64,000 bases of DNA from Rhizobium sp. CFBP 8762 (GTDB taxonomy: Bacteria > Pseudomonadota > Alphaproteobacteria > Rhizobiales > Rhizobiaceae). Where the stretch lies: positions 736,753 to 800,752 of the forward strand of contig NZ_JACYUD010000001.1 of the NCBI RefSeq assembly GCF_014841565.1, read 5' to 3'. A program made the position numbers and the translations under genes. How positions within the stretch are numbered: position 1 is the stretch's first letter; every line of letters starts with the position of its first letter. Shown here in pieces: positions 34,335 through 42,529 of this stretch. Below the pieces are notes generated by a model that worked only from the letters and a program-made list of their open reading frames with translations, was not told the origin of the DNA and searched no databases.

Positions 34335-35291
34335 ATGACGCTGCCAGCCATTCTGACCCATACACTGCGGCTGCCGGTGGTTGCAGCCCCTCTCTTCATC
34401 ATCTCTCATCCCGAACTGGTGATGGCGCAGTGCAAAACCGGTATTATCGGTTCCTTCCCTGCCCTGAACGCCCGGCCGGAAGCACAACTGGACGAATGGC
34501 TGGCTGAACTGACCGAAGGGCTTGCGGCCCACACCGCCGCAAATCCTGAGCGGCCGGCCGCTCCTTTCGCCGTCAATCAGATCGTGCACACATCCAACCG
34601 GCGGCTTGAGCACGATTTGCGACTCTGCGTTAAGTACAGGGTACCCATTGTCATCTCCTCGCTTGGCGCAGTGCCGGAGGTCAATGACGCGGTGCATTCC
34701 TATGGTGGCATCGTCCTTCACGATGTCATCAACAATCGCCACGCCCATTCCGCCATCAACAAGGGTGCTGACGGGCTGATTGCCGTTGCAGCTGGCGCGG
34801 GCGGACACGCAGGCACGCTATCGCCCTTTGCACTGGTGCAGGAGATTCGCGAATGGTTTGATGGTCCTCTGCTATTGTCCGGCGCGATCGCCACCGGCAA
34901 GGCTATTCTTGCAGCGCAAGCGATGGGCGCAGACATGGCCTATATCGGCTCTCCCTTCATCGCGACTCACGAGGCGCGCGCCAGTGACGCTTACAAAGAG
35001 ATGATTGTGGGCAGCACCGCCGCCGATATCGTCTACACCGATAGCGTGACAGGAATACCGGGAAACTACCTCGCGCCCTCCCTTACCGCCGCCGGGCTGG
35101 ACCTTACCAACCTGCCCACCCCGACAAAGATGGATTTCAGCGCGCTTACAACCGGCGCCAAGGCGTGGAAAGATCTTTGGGGTAGCGGTCAAGGCATTGG
35201 CGCGATCAAGGATGTGGCATCGGTTGAGACGCTGGTTGCACGGCTTGAAAGCGAATTTCTTGCAGCAAAAACGAAACTGGCTTCGCTTTAG
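34335..35291 (+). CDS. NAD(P)H-dependent flavin oxidoreductase, nitronate monooxygenase type
   Basis: FMN TIM-barrel enzyme of the 2-nitropropane dioxygenase / nitronate monooxygenase group; some relatives instead act as enoyl-ACP reductases (FabK-type). 318 residues: VVAAPLFIISHPELVMAQCKTGIIGSFPA near the start, IVLHDVINNRHAHSAINKGADGLIAVAAGAGGHAG in the FMN region, and LLLSGAIATGKAILAAQAMGADMAYIGSPFIATHEA as the phosphate-binding end. GAGGAGG precedes ATG 34335. The shared operator with the beta-oxidation operon and fadD points to an acyl-CoA or fatty-acid-linked task. Its TAG stop is the first triplet of a palindromic repeat. Confidence 0.9.
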   Translation: MTLPAILTHTLRLPVVAAPLFIISHPELVMAQCKTGIIGSFPALNARPEAQLDEWLAELTEGLAAHTAANPERPAAPFAVNQIVHTSNRRLEHDLRLCVKYRVPIVISSLGAVPEVNDAVHSYGGIVLHDVINNRHAHSAINKGADGLIAVAAGAGGHAGTLSPFALVQEIREWFDGPLLLSGAIATGKAILAAQAMGADMAYIGSPFIATHEARASDAYKEMIVGSTAADIVYTDSVTGIPGNYLAPSLTAAGLDLTNLPTPTKMDFSALTTGAKAWKDLWGSGQGIGAIKDVASVETLVARLESEFLAAKTKLASL

Positions 35292-35393
35292 AGCATTTCC
35301 AGCGAAAGTGGAATCACTTTCGCGTCCGGACAATGCGACAAAACAAAATGTTAGATCACTTCCGGCGAACACGTGTTCGCCGGAAGTGATCTA
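35289..35393 (+). repeat. Bru-RS/RIME-like palindromic repeat, copy e (complete)
   Basis: Complete two-module copy. TAGAGCATTTCCAG starts on the stop codon of the preceding gene. The second module is a perfect 42-bp palindrome at 35352-35393 centred on CGAACACGTGTTCG. The 104 bases from here to the tRNA at 35498 hold nothing else I recognise. Confidence 0.9.
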
Positions 35394-35497
35394 GACCCAT
35401 GATTTTTTCATAGGAGGCGCAAGACACGGCTTGAAATACGCGACAGTTAGGGTTATCAGCCCCTTCACGTTGCTTGCGCAGGCCGTAAGCACAACGT

Positions 35498-35573
35498 GCC
35501 GCTTTAGCTCAGGTGGTAGAGCACATCATTCGTAATGATGGGGTCAGAGGTTCGAGTCCTCTAAGCGGCACCA
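35498..35573 (+). tRNA. tRNA-Thr, anticodon CGT
   Basis: Cloverleaf with acceptor GCCGCTT/AAGCGGC, D-arm AGCTC-AGGTGGTA-GAGC, anticodon stem ATCAT/ATGAT around TCGTAA (anticodon CGT, reads ACG), T-arm AGAGG-TTCGAGT-CCTCT, discriminator A and encoded CCA. Confidence 0.96.
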
Positions 35574-35580
35574 TTCAATT

Positions 35581-35868
35581 TCACGTTAACACCCAAACCG
35601 CCTTGCGAACACGATACCAATAGCCTTGTTCGGCACCGTCGCCGTTATACCAAGCCTTCTCCTGACGGGCAAACGCTTCCAAGTTGGGATCAGGATAGAG
35701 TCTGATGAGTTCGGCACCAACGGCGTTGATGTGCTCGTCTGATATGAGTCGTGGTTCGACCATGCCATTCCATACGCCGAAAACTACCAGCCCGATAAAA
35801 CAAAGGAGTTGGATGAAGACATACACAAACACAACTCCTAGAACGACCCTATAAACGGTATCCCACAC
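35581..35868 (-). CDS. Small hypothetical membrane protein
   Basis: Unrecognised 95-residue protein starting at GTG 35868 with AGGAG eight bases upstream. One or two hydrophobic segments (TVYRVVLGVVFVYVFIQLLCFIGLVVFGVW) precede a soluble C-terminal part (DEHINAVGAELIRLYPDPNLEAFARQEKAWYNGDG). It looks AT-richer than the surrounding chromosome. It ends eight bases from the tRNA-Thr gene and runs toward it, a position typical of acquired DNA. Confidence 0.55.
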   Translation of the reverse strand: MWDTVYRVVLGVVFVYVFIQLLCFIGLVVFGVWNGMVEPRLISDEHINAVGAELIRLYPDPNLEAFARQEKAWYNGDGAEQGYWYRVRKAVWVLT

Positions 35869-35980
35869 CTCAATATCTCCTCACAAAAATTGTAGCATAT
35901 AATCTACAAATCATTTTAAAAACAGGAAATGAGACTCATAGTCCGTGGAACTATCATCCACAATTTTTGTTTATCGAGGT

Positions 35981-36193
35981 ATGGAAAATGTTTTAGAGAT
36001 ACTGGCTTACAATTTGAAGGAAGCTCGTAAGAGGATGCATCTCTCTCAAGAAGAGCTTGCTGCGCGCGCCGAAATTGATCGGACATATGTCTCCGGTATT
36101 GAGAGACGCGTTAGAAATCCCACGATAACTGTCGTTGCCAAATTTGCCGAAGCCCTCCAGACAACAACCGCAGACCTTCTCACGAAGCGTTGA
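35981..36193 (+). CDS. Small XRE-family HTH regulator
   Basis: 70-residue DNA-binding protein made almost only of an XRE/Cro helix-turn-helix: LAYNLKEARKRMHLSQEELA, ARAEIDRTYVSGIERRVRNP, then VVAKFAEALQTTTADLL. Size and sequence resemble restriction-modification controller (C) proteins and solitary XRE regulators, but no methylase or nuclease is next to it. ATG 35981 is chosen because the domain begins there; GTG 35945 would add 12 residues. Its ribosome site is poor. Local base composition looks AT-richer than average, like the neighbouring small membrane gene. Confidence 0.75.
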   Translation: MENVLEILAYNLKEARKRMHLSQEELAARAEIDRTYVSGIERRVRNPTITVVAKFAEALQTTTADLLTKR

Positions 36194-36297
36194 ATTTACC
36201 TCAACGCTGGCACTTGGACTCAAATGAGCGGGTAGATTTGACTGAACGGCCAGCACCTTAGGCATGCAAAAACGCATAGCTACTATGAACAGGAGCC

Positions 36298-36454
36298 GGA
36301 AAAGCAAAAGCCCGACGCGGGAGGAGGTGCGTCGGGCTTTCAAACTTGATCAGCAACTGGGAGGAGGAGTGCTGCTGATCGACATCTAACGACGCTGGGA
36401 GGAGGAGTGCGTCGTTTCGATGATTGTGTTTTACAGGAACGCCGCTCAAAAAAA
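36298..36454 (-). ncRNA. Anti-Shine-Dalgarno sRNA with three hairpins (cuckoo / alpha-r14-like)
   Basis: On the minus strand three hairpins each expose CCUCCUCCC or CCTCCTCCC in the loop: stems at 36388-36395/36409-36416, 36348-36355/36373-36380 and 36307-36318/36329-36340. The last, a 12-bp stem followed by TTGCTTTT, works as an intrinsic terminator. An extended -10-like TGCGATAAT (36461-36469) sets a start near 36454, giving about 157 nt. CCUCCUCCC loops that mimic the 16S 3' end are the hallmark of the rhizobial cuckoo/alpha-r14 sRNAs, which pair with ribosome-binding sites. Ends are predicted, not observed. Confidence 0.85.
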
Positions 36455-36494
36455 AGGCATATTATCGCATTGCAGCAATGCGTAAAATGCAAGG

Positions 36495-37853
36495 CTAATC
36501 CAAAGTCTTCTCCACGACATAATCAGTGCGGTTAATGCCGTGCCGCTGCAGTTTGTCGTAGAACGTCTTGCGGGGTATGCCCAGCGCATCGATTGTCTGC
36601 CGCACATCACCGTCATGGGCTGCAAGGGTTTCGCGGATCAGGTCCCGCTCATAGCGCTCGATCTTTTCGGGCAGCGTGCCCCGCGCAGCCATGTTTTGAA
36701 GCGGCTTTGTCGTTTCGTCAGGTGCCAATCCCAAGGCAACCCGCTCGGCAAAATGCGCGAGTTCGCGCACATTTCCCGGCCAATCATGCTGCATCAGATG
36801 ATGGCGGATCGACGCGGTCAGCGTCGGTACATCGCGGCGAAACCGGGATGCAGCGCGAGTTAGAAAATGTGAAAACAACAATGGTATGTCATCGCGCCGA
36901 TCGCGCAGCGGTGGGATGCTGACCGTAATCACATTCAGACGATAGTAGAGGTCCTCGCGGAAATCGCCCCGCTGGCGTGGGTCGCCAAGATCCACTTTGG
37001 CCGCCGCGACAACGCGCAGGTCCAGCGGGCGCACATCGTTGGAGCCCAGCGGCGTGATTTCCCGCATCTCCAGAACACGCAGCAATTTGGCTTGTGCTGC
37101 GAGCGGCATGCTTTCGATTTCATCCAGAAACAGCGTACCACCGCTGGAATATTCAATACGCCCGATCCGCTTCCTCTGAGCGCCGGTGAAGGCACCCGGC
37201 TCATGCCCGAACAACTCACTCTCGATCACGCTTTCCGGCAATGCACCGCAGTTCAATGCCACAAACTGGCCAGTTTTGCGACGGCTCCACTGATGCAGAA
37301 GGCTGGCCACAACCTCCTTGCCGCTGCCGGTTTCGCCCGCAACCAACACGTCGACGTCAGCATCGGCAATCTGGCGCAGTGTGCGGCGGAGATAGTCCAT
37401 CGCCGGCGTCTGGCCAATGAGCGGCAGGTCATCCTCGGCATTTGCACCCGCGCGCCGCAAGGCGCGGTTTTCCAGCACGAGCCTGCGCTTTTCGCCTGCA
37501 CGGCGCACACTCATCACCAAGCGGTCGGCGGCAAAAGGCTTTGCAATAAAGTCATAGGCACCGTCCTGCATCGCCTGCACAGCCATCGCAATATCACCAT
37601 GGCCAGTGATCAGAATAACTGGTAAATCCGCATCGCGCTCGCGCAGCATATGAAACAATTGAATGCCATCGATATGCGGCATGCGGATATCGGTCACGAC
37701 AATGCCTTCGAATCTGTCATCGAGATCATCAAGCGCAGCTTCCGCACCCTCATAGGCCTGCACCGTAAAGCCTGCCAGTTCCAGCGTCTGCCGGGTTGCC
37801 ATGCGCATATCGCGATCATCGTCGATCAACGCGACCAGATGCGTGCTATCCAT
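36495..37853 (-). CDS. dctD: C4-dicarboxylate response regulator, sigma-54 activator
   Basis: NtrC-class activator that drives dctA transcription. 452 residues: receiver domain with IDDDRD and phospho-acceptor Asp in [17 protein letters not shown]+ domain with Walker A GETGSGKE, the sigma-54-contact loop GAFTGA near 219-224, and [12 protein letters not shown] as Walker B; C-terminal Fis-type helix-turn-helix ([24 protein letters not shown]). It starts three bases after the dctB stop. Two palindromes for its binding lie before dctA. Confidence 0.96.
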   Translation of the reverse strand: MDSTHLVALIDDDRDMRMATRQTLELAGFTVQAYEGAEAALDDLDDRFEGIVVTDIRMPHIDGIQLFHMLRERDADLPVILITGHGDIAMAVQAMQDGAYDFIAKPFAADRLVMSVRRAGEKRRLVLENRALRRAGANAEDDLPLIGQTPAMDYLRRTLRQIADADVDVLVAGETGSGKEVVASLLHQWSRRKTGQFVALNCGALPESVIESELFGHEPGAFTGAQRKRIGRIEYSSGGTLFLDEIESMPLAAQAKLLRVLEMREITPLGSNDVRPLDLRVVAAAKVDLGDPRQRGDFREDLYYRLNVITVSIPPLRDRRDDIPLLFSHFLTRAASRFRRDVPTLTASIRHHLMQHDWPGNVRELAHFAERVALGLAPDETTKPLQNMAARGTLPEKIERYERDLIRETLAAHDGDVRQTIDALGIPRKTFYDKLQRHGINRTDYVVEKTLD

Positions 37854-37856
37854 GGA

Positions 37857-39704
37857 TCAGCCCTTTTTCAATTCAATGGTGAAGCGTGTACCGCCGCTGT
37901 CACTGTCGACATCGAGACGGCCGCCGTAATCGGCCACGATGTCCTTGGAAATAATCAATCCCAAGCCCAGGCCACCCTCTTTCGATGTGTTGAAGGGCGT
38001 GAACAGCGCAGCGCGAATATCCGGGCGAATGCCTGGGCCAGTGTCGGACACCGTCAGCGTGACGGTATTAGCCGTTTCTGCCCAGTCCACGCGCACACGG
38101 CCGTCGGCAGTCCCTTCCACGGCTTCCAGAGCGTTTTGCAACAGGTTGATCAGAACCTGTTCCAATCGCACCCGGTTGCCATGCACCATCAGCCGGTCCG
38201 GCGGCATGGCGATGCGCAGTTGCTCACGCCCATAGCGCAGGCGGCTGGCCAGCAGCAGCAGCGCTCCTTCGATCACATCGCGCAAGGCGGTCGGTTCCGC
38301 CACGCCCCTGCCCTTGCGTGAAAATGTTCGCAACTCATCAGTGATGCCGCCAATACGCTCCGTCAACCCGGCGATGAAGCTGAGGTTATCCACGGCCCGC
38401 TCCGCCTGCCCACGCTCCAGAAAGGTGCGGGCGTTGTCCGCATAAGCACGGATCGTTGCGACCGGCTGGTTGATTTCATGGGCAACGCCTGCGGCGACTT
38501 GGCCTAGAATTGCCAGTCGGTTGGCCTGCACCAGCTCATGTTGCACACTTTGCAGGTTCTGTGCGGTGTTGTGATGCTCCTTGATTTCCTCTTCCAGCCG
38601 ATCACGCGCGCGGCTCAGGTCCTGTGTGCGCAGTTCCACGCGGCTTTCCAGTTCCCGGCGCGCGGCTTCATTGGCCGCGATACGCATGGCAGCCCGCTGG
38701 CGACGGCGCAGAAACAAGGCTAGCAATGACAGGAGCGGCACCGAAACGATCAGCGTGCGCATACGGCTTTCCTGTATGGCTGCCTGCACAGCGGGCGTGA
38801 GCGGCACCATAGCATGCAATGTCCATGTTACGCTCTCAACCGGAACTTCGAAGCGCATGAACCGGGCAGGCTTTGTTTCGTTCGGAAGCGTGGCCGACAC
38901 GATGGACGCCTGCGGCGTCAGTTCCTCTACGGTCGTAACCGGCAGCTCTTTCAGCGGAGCGTCGCCAAATTGCAGGCTTTCCCGAATGGTCTGCGCTTCC
39001 GTGTCCGGCAAGGCCCGTGTTGACCAGAACCGCCACTCCGGCAGGCTGGTGACCAGCAAAATGCCGCGCTGGTCGATAGCATAGGTCTGGTTGCCGGTGC
39101 GCGCCCAATCCTGCTCCACGTCCTCGAACTCAACCTTGACAACGACAACGCCCAGCGGCCCATGGCGACCATCGATACGGCGCGACATGTACAGGCCGGG
39201 CCTGAGGCTGACCGTGCCGAGCGCATAGTGCTCCGCCGAGCCGCGCGCGAGCGCGCCGGTGAAGTATTCGCGAAAACTGTAGACATTGCCAACAAAGCTT
39301 TTGTCGTCCCGCCAGTTGCTGGCGGCAATTGCAAGCCCTTTGATATCTACGAGATAAATGACCGAAGCCCGCGTACCGACCGCGAGTTCCTCCAGTTTTT
39401 GATTGAGTGGCTTGAGCGTCTCGGCATTCGGGTTTTCCAGCGCCAGCCGCACTTCGCTGTCCTGTGACAGAACAAATGGCACGGCGCGTTGTTTTTCCAG
39501 CACAGAGCGAAGCAGCACGGCATTGCGCTCCGCCTGTGCCCGTGCATCGCTCACCAACGTACCATAAGCGCTGGTTCGGCCATGCCGATCTGCAAATACC
39601 AGCCCCAGTGCCAGCACCACAACGCACAACAACGCGAACGCGATCCAGACCAAGCGGTCCTGCCGCTGTCGTTGTACCAGAGTATCAGAATCCATCGAAG
39701 CCAT
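37857..39704 (-). CDS. dctB: C4-dicarboxylate sensor histidine kinase
   Basis: Membrane kinase sensing succinate, malate or fumarate. About 615 residues: first helix IAFALLCVVVLALGLVF (~16-33), a ~270-residue periplasmic double-PAS (Cache) sensor with GTRASVIYLVDIKGLAIAASNW and RPGLYMSRRI, a second helix IVSVPLLSLLALFLRRR, coiled coil, H-box VAHEINQPVATIRAYADNA (His ~409), N-box INLLQNALEAVEG, and G boxes VSDTGPGI and GGLGLGLIISKDIV. ATG 39704 and 39695 are both possible; neither has a strong ribosome site. Co-transcribed with dctD. Confidence 0.95.
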   Translation of the reverse strand: MASMDSDTLVQRQRQDRLVWIAFALLCVVVLALGLVFADRHGRTSAYGTLVSDARAQAERNAVLLRSVLEKQRAVPFVLSQDSEVRLALENPNAETLKPLNQKLEELAVGTRASVIYLVDIKGLAIAASNWRDDKSFVGNVYSFREYFTGALARGSAEHYALGTVSLRPGLYMSRRIDGRHGPLGVVVVKVEFEDVEQDWARTGNQTYAIDQRGILLVTSLPEWRFWSTRALPDTEAQTIRESLQFGDAPLKELPVTTVEELTPQASIVSATLPNETKPARFMRFEVPVESVTWTLHAMVPLTPAVQAAIQESRMRTLIVSVPLLSLLALFLRRRQRAAMRIAANEAARRELESRVELRTQDLSRARDRLEEEIKEHHNTAQNLQSVQHELVQANRLAILGQVAAGVAHEINQPVATIRAYADNARTFLERGQAERAVDNLSFIAGLTERIGGITDELRTFSRKGRGVAEPTALRDVIEGALLLLASRLRYGREQLRIAMPPDRLMVHGNRVRLEQVLINLLQNALEAVEGTADGRVRVDWAETANTVTLTVSDTGPGIRPDIRAALFTPFNTSKEGGLGLGLIISKDIVADYGGRLDVDSDSGGTRFTIELKKG

Positions 39705-39714
39705 TTGGGAAGAT

Positions 39715-39762
39715 GTGCAATTTTCCGCACGCAACGCAAGAGGCCCGTGCGAAATTCCGCAC
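39715..39762. promoter_or_regulatory. Tandem DctD-type upstream activator sites
   Basis: Two 16-bp palindromes of the form GTGC-N8-GCAC at 39715-39730 and 39747-39762, starting 32 bases (about three helical turns) apart. They lie in the dctB-dctA gap, ~70-120 bases upstream of the -24/-12 promoter, as in the classical rhizobial dctA system. Confidence 0.8.
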
Positions 39763-39834
39763 GAAAATCATCCGGTTCTCCGCACTCGGAGAAATTTATT
39801 ATTTATTTCAACTATTTAGATTTAGACCAAAGTT

Positions 39835-39850
39835 TGGCACAGCGTTTGCA
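39835..39850 (+). promoter_or_regulatory. Sigma-54 (-24/-12) promoter of dctA
   Basis: TGGCACAGCGTTTGCA matches the RpoN consensus TGGCAC-N5-TTGCA at every defined position, with the GG and GC correctly spaced. It lies 68 bases before the dctA start codon. Confidence 0.92.
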
Positions 39851-39918
39851 AATTATGGATCAGTTAAAGACCACGGCCCAGGAGCCCGGTTTTCCGGAGG
39901 GGTCGCAGAGGAGGAAAC

Positions 39919-41253
39919 ATGATCTCTGTACCAACACACCACCCTGTCGAACGGCAGGGCAAGACGAAATTTTACCAGCATCTCTATGTGCAGGTTCTCG
40001 CTGCGATTACGCTGGGTATTTTGCTGGGGCATTTCTACCCACAATTGGGCGAGCAGATGAAGCCGCTTGGCGATGCTTTCATTCGCCTCGTCAAGATGAT
40101 CATTGCGCCTGTCATTTTTCTCACTGTCGCAACCGGCATTGCTGGCATGAGCGATATGAAGAAAGTCGGGCGTGTCGCCGGTAAGGCGATGCTCTACTTC
40201 CTGACCTTCTCGACATTGGCTCTCATTGTGGGGCTGATTGTCGCCAATGTCGTACAACCGGGCGCGGGCATGAATATCGATCCCGCCTCGCTCGACCCTG
40301 CTGCCGTTGCAAACTATACGCAGAAGGCCCATGAGCAATCCATTACCGGATTTCTTACCAATATTATTCCTGTGACCATTGTCGGCGCTTTTGCTTCCGG
40401 CGACATTCTTCAGGTGCTGTTCTTCTCCGTTCTGTTCGGCCTGTCACTAGCAATGGTTGGTGAAAAAGCCGCGCCTGTCACCAATTTCCTGATGGCGCTC
40501 TCGGCCCCGATCTTTAAATTGGTGGCATTGCTGATGAAGGCTGCACCCATCGGCGCGTTTGGCGCAATGGCGTTTACCATCGGCAAATACGGCATTTCGT
40601 CGGTTGCCAATCTGGCGATGCTCATCGGTACGTTCTACGTTACGTCTCTGCTTTTTGTGATCGTTATCCTTGGTGCCGTTGCCCGCTATAACGGCTTTTC
40701 CATCTTCGCCCTGCTGCGCTACATCAAGGAAGAGCTTCTTCTGGTGCTCGGCACATCCTCGTCAGAAGCGGCTTTGCCAACCCTGATGGAAAAGATGGAA
40801 CGCGCCGGTTGCCGCAAATCGGTGGTCGGTCTGGTGATCCCAACGGGCTATTCCTTCAACCTTGACGGCACCAATATCTACATGACGCTCGCGGCCCTGT
40901 TCATCGCGCAGGCGACCGGCATTGACCTGTCGCTGTGGGATCAGGTTCTGTTGCTGCTGGTGGCGATGCTGAGTTCCAAGGGTGCGGCTGGTATCACCGG
41001 TGCTGGCTTCATTACGCTGGCAGCGACGCTTTCGGTTGTTCCAGCCGTTCCCGTTGCAGGCATGGCGCTCATTCTCGGTATTGACCGGTTCATGTCCGAG
41101 TGCCGTGCACTCACCAACCTTGTTGGCAATGCCGTCGCAACCATCGTCGTTGCCCGCTGGGAAAACGAGCTGGATACGGAAAAGCTGGCCGATGCCATGG
41201 CTGGCAATGCCCAGCCCCTGTTGCCGGAACCGGCTCTACAGCCAGCCGAGTAA
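39919..41253 (+). CDS. dctA: C4-dicarboxylate:cation symporter
   Basis: Inner-membrane importer for succinate, fumarate and malate (DAACS family), 444 residues. Motifs: [46 protein letters not shown] (the serine-rich re-entrant loop), [27 protein letters not shown] and [28 protein letters not shown] lies before ATG 39919. Expression should need RpoN plus phosphorylated DctD. A strong terminator follows. Confidence 0.97.
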   Translation: MISVPTHHPVERQGKTKFYQHLYVQVLAAITLGILLGHFYPQLGEQMKPLGDAFIRLVKMIIAPVIFLTVATGIAGMSDMKKVGRVAGKAMLYFLTFSTLALIVGLIVANVVQPGAGMNIDPASLDPAAVANYTQKAHEQSITGFLTNIIPVTIVGAFASGDILQVLFFSVLFGLSLAMVGEKAAPVTNFLMALSAPIFKLVALLMKAAPIGAFGAMAFTIGKYGISSVANLAMLIGTFYVTSLLFVIVILGAVARYNGFSIFALLRYIKEELLLVLGTSSSEAALPTLMEKMERAGCRKSVVGLVIPTGYSFNLDGTNIYMTLAALFIAQATGIDLSLWDQVLLLLVAMLSSKGAAGITGAGFITLAATLSVVPAVPVAGMALILGIDRFMSECRALTNLVGNAVATIVVARWENELDTEKLADAMAGNAQPLLPEPALQPAE

Positions 41254-41260
41254 GACGATT

Positions 41261-41288
41261 GAGGCCCGCGAAAGCGGGCCTCACCTTT
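41261..41288 (+). terminator. Intrinsic terminator of dctA
   Basis: Nine-bp perfect stem GAGGCCCGC/GCGGGCCTC with a GAAA tetraloop, followed by ACCTTTTG, eight bases past the dctA stop. Confidence 0.85.
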
Positions 41289-41291
41289 TGT

Positions 41292-41360
41292 CCTAGACCA
41301 TTTATATTCTCGCATTGTCCAGACGTGAAAACGACTCCGTTTTCACTGGAAATGCTCTAG
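41292..41360 (-). repeat. Bru-RS/RIME-like palindromic repeat, copy f (partial)
   Basis: Minus-strand TAGAGCATTTCCAG begins on the stop codon (TAG) of the siderophore-interacting gene. The module with ACGGAGTCGTTTTCACGTC is intact. The second palindrome is reduced to a short AT-rich remnant at 41292-41310. Confidence 0.8.
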
Positions 41361-42457
41361 GCAGCCATCGTCGCGGCACTGCCGCGCTTCCAGTATCCTG
41401 CGGCAAGCGTCTCATCGCGCCCCAGTTGGAGCGTGCCGCGCCAATGATCTCGCACACGTTTTGCGGCTTCTGCCTCAGCCGCAAACCAGCCATAGCATTC
41501 CCCGCCACTCGGCCATGGTGTTGCACACAGCGTTTCGGCCAGAGCAGCGTGATCCCCCGCCGCCACGCCATTGCGGTGTATCCAGTTGACCGCAATTCCT
41601 TTGGGGGCCACCAGAACCTGTTCGTCGCTGCGCTCCGCCACCTCTATCGTCGCCGTGCCCACAGCGTCCGTAGGAAGACGTTCCAGTATGCGGCTCAAGG
41701 CCGGCAAGCCGGTCTCGTCGCAGCCCATGATATATGTTTTGGCATTGGCAATGGGACGCCCGAGCGGCCCCAGAATGCCGACGGCGTCACCCTGCTGTGC
41801 AGAAAGTGCCCAGTTGGAACCGATGCACTGATCCGGCGCGTCTTCGCCGCCGCTTGGCCCGTGAACCACGAAATCCACATCCATGGTCCCGGCCCCAGCG
41901 TCCAACTGGCGAATGGTATACACCCGCGCCGGTGGCTTTCGCGCCTCGTCCGGCCAGAACGGCAGTCCGTTTGCACCCGCAATCGGCCACACCGGCTCTC
42001 GCACGGCCACCGTCGGGAAAAACATGCGGATGTGCAGGCCGCCGAACTCACCGAACCGCTTGAGATCGGCACCCACAAGCCGCACCCGACGCATATGCGG
42101 GGTTATTTGCTGTGCATAATCCACATGCATGAGACGGAAGTTGGATAAGGTCGTATCGTCTGCGAGGTCGCCTGCCCAGGTGATATCCGGCTTGTCTGCC
42201 CGCGCATAAAGCTGCACCGCAACGGCCAGAATTTCCTTGATCCGGCGCAAGCGTTCAGCATCAGCTGCTTCTGCCCGCATCACAAACCGCTCCGGGTCAG
42301 GCCGCACGATGGCGCGACCAAAGGGAAAGGTGAAGACCAGATCCTGCCCTTCGGGCAAGCCTTTGGTATGAAAGCTTTCCAGCCGGTCAACAAGGGCAGG
42401 CAGGTAGTTCTCCAATGTGGGCAGGACCAGAACAGACTGGCACAACAATATCGACAT
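41357..42457 (-). CDS. Siderophore-interacting protein (ferric-siderophore reductase), DUF2218 fusion
   Basis: Flavin-dependent cytoplasmic reductase thought to free iron from imported ferric siderophores. 366 residues. Residues ~1-95 resemble the DUF2218 domain (RLESFHTKGLPEGQDLVFTF). The rest is a SIP/FAD-binding domain with RRVRLVGADLKRFG, PPARVYTIRQLDAGAGTMDVDFVVHG, GDAVGILGPLGRP and YIMGCDETGLPALSRILERLP, ending in GYWKRGSAA as usual for the family. A TGA-N9-TCA element lies 45 bases upstream. No uptake genes are adjacent. Its stop codon belongs to a palindromic repeat. Confidence 0.9.
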   Translation of the reverse strand: MSILLCQSVLVLPTLENYLPALVDRLESFHTKGLPEGQDLVFTFPFGRAIVRPDPERFVMRAEAADAERLRRIKEILAVAVQLYARADKPDITWAGDLADDTTLSNFRLMHVDYAQQITPHMRRVRLVGADLKRFGEFGGLHIRMFFPTVAVREPVWPIAGANGLPFWPDEARKPPARVYTIRQLDAGAGTMDVDFVVHGPSGGEDAPDQCIGSNWALSAQQGDAVGILGPLGRPIANAKTYIMGCDETGLPALSRILERLPTDAVGTATIEVAERSDEQVLVAPKGIAVNWIHRNGVAAGDHAALAETLCATPWPSGGECYGWFAAEAEAAKRVRDHWRGTLQLGRDETLAAGYWKRGSAATMAA

Positions 42458-42501
42458 GTTTCAAATCCGGAAATGTTCAATCCGAATGCTGATAGGAAAC
42501 T

Positions 42502-42516
42502 TGAGAGATCCAGTCA
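42502..42516. promoter_or_regulatory. Candidate iron-responsive (RirA, TGA-N9-TCA) box
   Basis: TGAGAGATCCAGTCA fits TGA-N9-TCA and lies 45 bases before the siderophore-interacting protein start, followed by AATTAATTA. The pattern is short and can occur by chance; gene function makes it worth noting. Confidence 0.4.
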
Positions 42517-42529
42517 AATTAATTAGGTA

